Below are positions 5,717 to 8,775 of a DNA stretch of 8,775 bases, in pieces. The stretch is from JBLIOB01 sp047639575. GTDB taxonomy: Bacteria; Bacteroidota; Bacteroidia; Flavobacteriales_D; Parvicellaceae. The stretch covers positions 1 through 8,775 of the forward strand of contig JBLIOB010000172.1 in NCBI GenBank assembly GCA_047639575.1. The letters are read 5' to 3'. The translations under genes were made by a program, and so were the position numbers. Each line of letters begins with the position of its first letter. Positions within the stretch are counted from its first letter, which is position 1. The notes under the pieces were generated by a model. It saw only the letters and a list, made by a program, of their open reading frames with translations. It was not told where the DNA came from and ran no database searches.

Positions 5717-8155
5717 CTAGCGAATCATCAACTTTCCTGAGCCAATTGGGTTTCCATCTCTGGAGACTACGTATAAATAGACTCCACTCTGTAGGGCCTC
5801 TTTGTTAATCTCATATTTCGAACCAGTGAAGATCTTCTCCTGAACTAATTCACCCATAAGGTTGTATAGTTTAAAATTTAAGTCCCCTTCCAATTCCGCA
5901 GAAAGCTCTAACCAAGCAAACTGGTCAAATGGGTTTGGATATACTTTGACACCTACTTCACCGTAAGAGTTTCCTTCATCAATTGAAGTGGCGCCTCCTG
6001 GATACTCAATGGTATTATAAGCTGTATTCGTTAATACCACTTCATTATAATCGAAATATATTCCAACTCTATTTTCAATTCTAGTTCCTGGGGCATTGCC
6101 CGGAACTTGATCAATTTTGAACTTAAAGAATCCGTGACTTTCAACTTCATTTACGTTACTATCTGGTAACATAATATTGGGAAAATGGAATCTTAAAACA
6201 TTTGAATCAATAATTGAAAACTCATAATAGTCACTACTAACACCTGGAATAAGTGTTTCCACATCCAAATATGAAGTAAGCGTATCGTAAACAGTTATGT
6301 CAAACGCTGTATCATTTCCAGTATTTTGGAACCTTACTTTATATTCCATTTTATCATCAGAACTTATAAAATTGGCCCATTCTACTCCAAAAGGAGTAGG
6401 CGTTTTGTCGTTCGGATCATAGGAAGCCCTCACTTCTTGACACTCAATGGAGATGTAATTATTATCATCATCCTCTGGCTGAATAATAACGAATCCTAAA
6501 GGATAAATTCCTCCACTGTTTCCACAATCTTCAATAATATCGTTTGGATTACTGAACCCAGGATGTCCAGGTCTTTGATCAGCTTCTAATCGGATAGTAC
6601 TTCCGTTAGCGGGCCAGCAAATGGTAGTATCGGCTCCACCGTTTATTTGGAAAGTTCCAGAAAAAACTAAGATTCCATCTTCATAAATCCGATAGTCTGA
6701 AGGTCCATCCATATCTCCATTTCCAGGATCCCCTGTGTTTGTGATTACGAAACAAACTACAGAATCTTGACATTCACCTTCAACGCTAACGCTAGACTTA
6801 TCCCAGATTACTCCAGTAGTATCCACCGGTTGGGTACACGGAAGCTGAGGGCCGATCATTGCTTCTACACAATACGTTTCTCCAAAATTGGTAGCACAAG
6901 ATACCTGCAATTCAACATGAAAGTTTCCACAATCGCCTGGATTTAATGTTCCAAGGGTGAATGTATAATCTAATCCTGATTGAACCCAAGGGATAGAAGA
7001 AGTAAGTGGAATAAGCATCGCTGGTATATTAAGAGTTACTTCAACTCCCGTTGCTGCCACATTTCCGTTATTACAATAACTGACGTTGTAAATTTCAGTA
7101 TGGCATTTTCGTAGAAAATTCGAACCTATATCAACCCATAAATCAGTGCAATACTCATCTGCAGTCATGGCAAAATCTATTCCTGACACTGTATCTCCTG
7201 CCACGGCCGGAGTAACAATATTGTAGGCTGGGGCAACCGGACAAACCGAATCCCACAAGTAGTTATTATAGCTTATCACTTCAACATTGTAAGTTGAATT
7301 ATTAATCCAAGCACTGTAATATCCATTCGCATCAGTAATTGCATAAAAAGGACCGGGAGTAATTTTAACCATCCAATTACTCAATCCGTTTTCTCCTGGG
7401 TCTTGATTACAATTAGCATTTACATCGTCATATACATTTCCTTCTACCAAATTCGTACAAGAGCCTGGGCAATTCAATTCCAAAATTAATTTTGGTCTTC
7501 TACCAGCGTCTGGATGATCACTTGATGACATGTTCACTTTCGAATAATAGGTTTCAGCAATTAAGCTCATTCTTAATCCATGATTATCTGTAGGATTAGC
7601 CAGCCAGTAATTAACCATATCGGTTAGATTTAATGTGACCGTATCATATGGACTCGAAAAATTTGTAGTAGTGATTACATCAGCAGAACTTGTAGCAGTA
7701 GTTACTCCCGGTTGATTCACCCAATTAAGGATATGTTCATCCCAGCTAGAAATAACTCGCATTATTTCCATTGAATTATCTTGACATGGGTGTACCGTTG
7801 ATCCTGAACCGCAAGAATAACTTGTAGAAGCTGAATCTGGATAAAGTACTAGTGTTGCATTTGCTACAGTACATCCTGAAAAAGCTAAAGAATCTAAATC
7901 GAATTCTACAAATGCTCTGTGATCTGCTGGCACCCCAAGATAAGTCCAAGACGAGACTAAATTAGAACGAGCATCTCCTCTATTGGAAGTGTCGCATGGT
8001 CTACCAGCTGTGGCACTCGCCCATGGGGCAGAACAAGGAAGTCCAAAAACAATTGCGTCCTTTCCATTGGTCGGACCAGGTTGCAGCGTCATGATACATT
8101 GGGAATATGAAAAACTTGCGCATAACGCAAAAATTGAGGCGAGTATAAATTTCAT
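5717..8155 (-). CDS. T9SS-secreted multidomain surface protein (DNRLRE-like, SdrD-like, T9SS type A C-terminus)
   Basis: This 812-residue protein is exported by Sec and then by the type IX system to the cell surface or medium. A signal peptide covers residues 1-18 (MKFILASIFALCASFSYS), with cleavage before Q19. Residues about 28-228 resemble the DNRLRE domain: a cysteine-rich start, AFVEFDLDSL, WDEHILNWVNQPG, and the closing SSDHPDAGRRPKLILEL. Residues about 236-330 look like an SdrD-B/carboxypeptidase-regulatory beta domain (VEGNVYDDVNANCNQDPGEN, ITDANGYYSAW). Residues 335-440 and 455-575 are further beta-rich DUF11/CARDB-like domains with many cysteines. Residues 575-715 match the Bacteroidota conserved domain beginning YDPNDKTPTP with YKVRFQNTGNDTA. 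The C-terminus (735-812) is a type A sorting domain (VKVYPNPFDQF, LYNLMGELV, SGVYLYVV, GKLMIR). No catalytic motif is visible, so an adhesive or structural role is inferred. Confidence 0.9.
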   Translation of the reverse strand: MKFILASIFALCASFSYSQCIMTLQPGPTNGKDAIVFGLPCSAPWASATAGRPCDTSNRGDARSNLVSSWTYLGVPADHRAFVEFDLDSLAFSGCTVANATLVLYPDSASTSYSCGSGSTVHPCQDNSMEIMRVISSWDEHILNWVNQPGVTTATSSADVITTTNFSSPYDTVTLNLTDMVNYWLANPTDNHGLRMSLIAETYYSKVNMSSSDHPDAGRRPKLILELNCPGSCTNLVEGNVYDDVNANCNQDPGENGLSNWMVKITPGPFYAITDANGYYSAWINNSTYNVEVISYNNYLWDSVCPVAPAYNIVTPAVAGDTVSGIDFAMTADEYCTDLWVDIGSNFLRKCHTEIYNVSYCNNGNVAATGVEVTLNIPAMLIPLTSSIPWVQSGLDYTFTLGTLNPGDCGNFHVELQVSCATNFGETYCVEAMIGPQLPCTQPVDTTGVIWDKSSVSVEGECQDSVVCFVITNTGDPGNGDMDGPSDYRIYEDGILVFSGTFQINGGADTTICWPANGSTIRLEADQRPGHPGFSNPNDIIEDCGNSGGIYPLGFVIIQPEDDDNNYISIECQEVRASYDPNDKTPTPFGVEWANFISSDDKMEYKVRFQNTGNDTAFDITVYDTLTSYLDVETLIPGVSSDYYEFSIIDSNVLRFHFPNIMLPDSNVNEVESHGFFKFKIDQVPGNAPGTRIENRVGIYFDYNEVVLTNTAYNTIEYPGGATSIDEGNSYGEVGVKVYPNPFDQFAWLELSAELEGDLNFKLYNLMGELVQEKIFTGSKYEINKEALQSGVYLYVVSRDGNPIGSGKLMIR

Positions 8156-8210
8156 TTAGGTAGGCATTTAATACACAGACGTTCATTCGCATAATTCGTT
8201 GCTTAAAAAT

Positions 8211-8237
8211 AAAAAAAAAGGGCACCTTTCAGTACCC
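8211..8237 (-). terminator. Intrinsic terminator of the hsp20 gene
   Basis: On the minus strand GGGTACT-GAAA-GGTGCCC forms a 7-bp stem (two G-T wobbles) closed by a GNRA-type GAAA tetraloop. It is followed directly by nine T and then ATTTTT. It lies about 45 nt past the hsp20 stop and 65 bp before the surface-protein start, so it should insulate the two genes. On the plus strand the flanking sequence CTCTCTTTTTT is a weaker T-rich tail, and no plus-strand gene enters here. Confidence 0.82.
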
Positions 8238-8254
8238 CTCTCTTTTTTAACCTC

Positions 8255-8274
8255 GGTGACGTTTGATCGTCACC
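8255..8274 (-). other. Second hairpin between hsp20 stop and terminator
   Basis: GGTGACG (8255-8261) and CGTCACC (8268-8274) are perfect 7-bp reverse complements around a 6-nt loop. The hairpin begins 7 nt after the hsp20 stop codon. No T-run follows it directly on the minus strand (GAGGTTAAAAAAGAG), so it is not itself a terminator. It may stabilise the transcript's 3' end or assist the terminator just downstream. Confidence 0.6.
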
Positions 8275-8280
8275 CCCACA

Positions 8281-8709
8281 CTAACCAACTTTAATCTGTT
8301 TTACTTCTTTCTTTACTGGTTCCTTTTTTGGTATAGCAACATTTAAAATTCCGCTTTTATAATCTGCTTTAATGTTCTCTCCATCCAATGAATCTGGAAT
8401 ACTGAAGGTTCTTTTAAATTTCGAAAATGAAAATTGTTTCTTTCTGAATTTATCACCCTCTTTTAAGGCTTCTATTTCTTTTTCAGACGAAATGGTTAAA
8501 CTTTTTCCGTCAACGGCTACATTAAAATCTTTTTTCTCTAATCCTGGAGCTGCTACTTGAACTGTGAATGAATCATTACTCTCAATGATATTAACAGAAG
8601 GAGTAGTTGTAGAACACGAAGCATTGTACTCATTATCCTTACTGAAAAACTCGTCAAAAAGGTTTGAAAAATTTGGCGCTGTCGTATTGTGAAATCTTAC
8701 TGGTAACAT
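8281..8709 (-). CDS. hsp20: Hsp20/alpha-crystallin family small heat-shock protein
   Basis: This is an ATP-independent holdase chaperone that binds unfolding proteins in the cytoplasm and forms oligomers. I chose the ATG at 8709 (142 residues), because MLPVRFHN is the usual beginning of Bacteroidota Hsp20 proteins. The frame could extend to a GTG at 8742, adding 11 basic residues, but that is less likely. The variable N-terminal arm (1-35) contains FSNLFDEFF. The alpha-crystallin domain spans about 37-128: PSVNIIESNDSFTVQVAAPG, then FSFSKFKRTFSIPDSL, and the signature ADYKSGILNVAIPK (115-128). The C-terminal tail is Lys-rich and ends with an I-x-I/V-type motif (IKV, 139-141) that docks subunits during assembly. 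Heat or stress induction is expected from the family, but I see no convincing promoter in the 66 bp visible upstream. A strong terminator follows. Confidence 0.94.
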   Translation of the reverse strand: MLPVRFHNTTAPNFSNLFDEFFSKDNEYNASCSTTTPSVNIIESNDSFTVQVAAPGLEKKDFNVAVDGKSLTISSEKEIEALKEGDKFRKKQFSFSKFKRTFSIPDSLDGENIKADYKSGILNVAIPKKEPVKKEVKQIKVG

Positions 8710-8775
8710 AATTTTTGGTTTTTGGACTTTCTTCAAAACCACTCGCTTTTATAAGCCGATGCGATTTTGAGAAAG

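Noticed and set aside
8110..8130. Hairpin TTGCG/CGCAA in the surface-protein signal-peptide codons, a possible second embedded terminator
   Set aside because: The stem is only 5 bp and the following T-run is short and interrupted by G. It is far weaker than the structure at 4717-4747.
8001..8225. 74-codon minus-strand frame over the start of the surface-protein gene
   Set aside because: It lies out of frame over well-supported signal-peptide and DNRLRE-like coding sequence and runs into the terminator. The product is not protein-like.
8372..8560. Plus-strand open frame antisense to hsp20
   Set aside because: It lies inside the alpha-crystallin domain coding region. It is a chance frame.
8710..8742. 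GTG start extending the Hsp20 protein by 11 residues
   Set aside because: The extension is not family-like, and the ATG at 8709 gives the usual MLPV-type N-terminus.

Overview
The window looks like Bacteroidota chromosome, most likely Flavobacteriales. It is AT-rich. It encodes a large exported protein with a type IX secretion (T9SS) type A C-terminal sorting domain, its start codons follow A-rich leaders rather than Shine-Dalgarno sites, and its lipoprotein and enzyme families are typical of that phylum. There are no recognisable RNA genes, insertion sequences or CRISPR arrays.

Left part (1-2296). The first 431 bases hold the 5' part of a minus-strand gene for an exported protein, possibly a lytic transglycosylase. 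Next, also on the minus strand, is a complete PLP-dependent aminotransferase of the methionine aminotransferase/YbdL type. The gap between these two genes carries a perfect 11-bp inverted repeat. Upstream of the aminotransferase is a 459-bp divergent intergenic region. It is dominated by a minisatellite with a 19/27-bp unit and a 65-bp higher-order period, and an opposite-facing 8-bp satellite arm lies beside it.

Middle part (2297-5713). A plus-strand operon encodes homogentisate 1,2-dioxygenase (hmgA) and 4-hydroxyphenylpyruvate dioxygenase (hpd), two consecutive steps of tyrosine breakdown. Two small lipoprotein genes follow. The first overlaps the hpd stop codon (TAATG), and the two proteins align without gaps, so they are a tandem duplication. 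The most striking feature of the window is a textbook intrinsic terminator (8-bp GC-rich stem, 3-nt loop, nine T) inside the first 20 codons of the first lipoprotein gene. The same bases encode the hydrophobic core and lipobox of its signal peptide. It may end hmgA-hpd transcription, or it may work as a translation-sensitive gate to the lipoprotein genes.

Right part (5717-8775). The operon converges, with a 3-bp gap, on a minus-strand gene for an 812-residue multidomain surface protein (DNRLRE-like domain, SdrD/CarboxypepD-like domain, repeat domains, T9SS C-terminus). Upstream of it is a minus-strand Hsp20 small heat-shock gene, followed by a hairpin and a strong intrinsic terminator that separate the two.

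Functionally, the coherent unit is aromatic amino acid breakdown (4-hydroxyphenylpyruvate to homogentisate to maleylacetoacetate). The divergent aminotransferase could supply the keto acid. The remaining genes are cell-envelope or stress genes with no evident pathway link.
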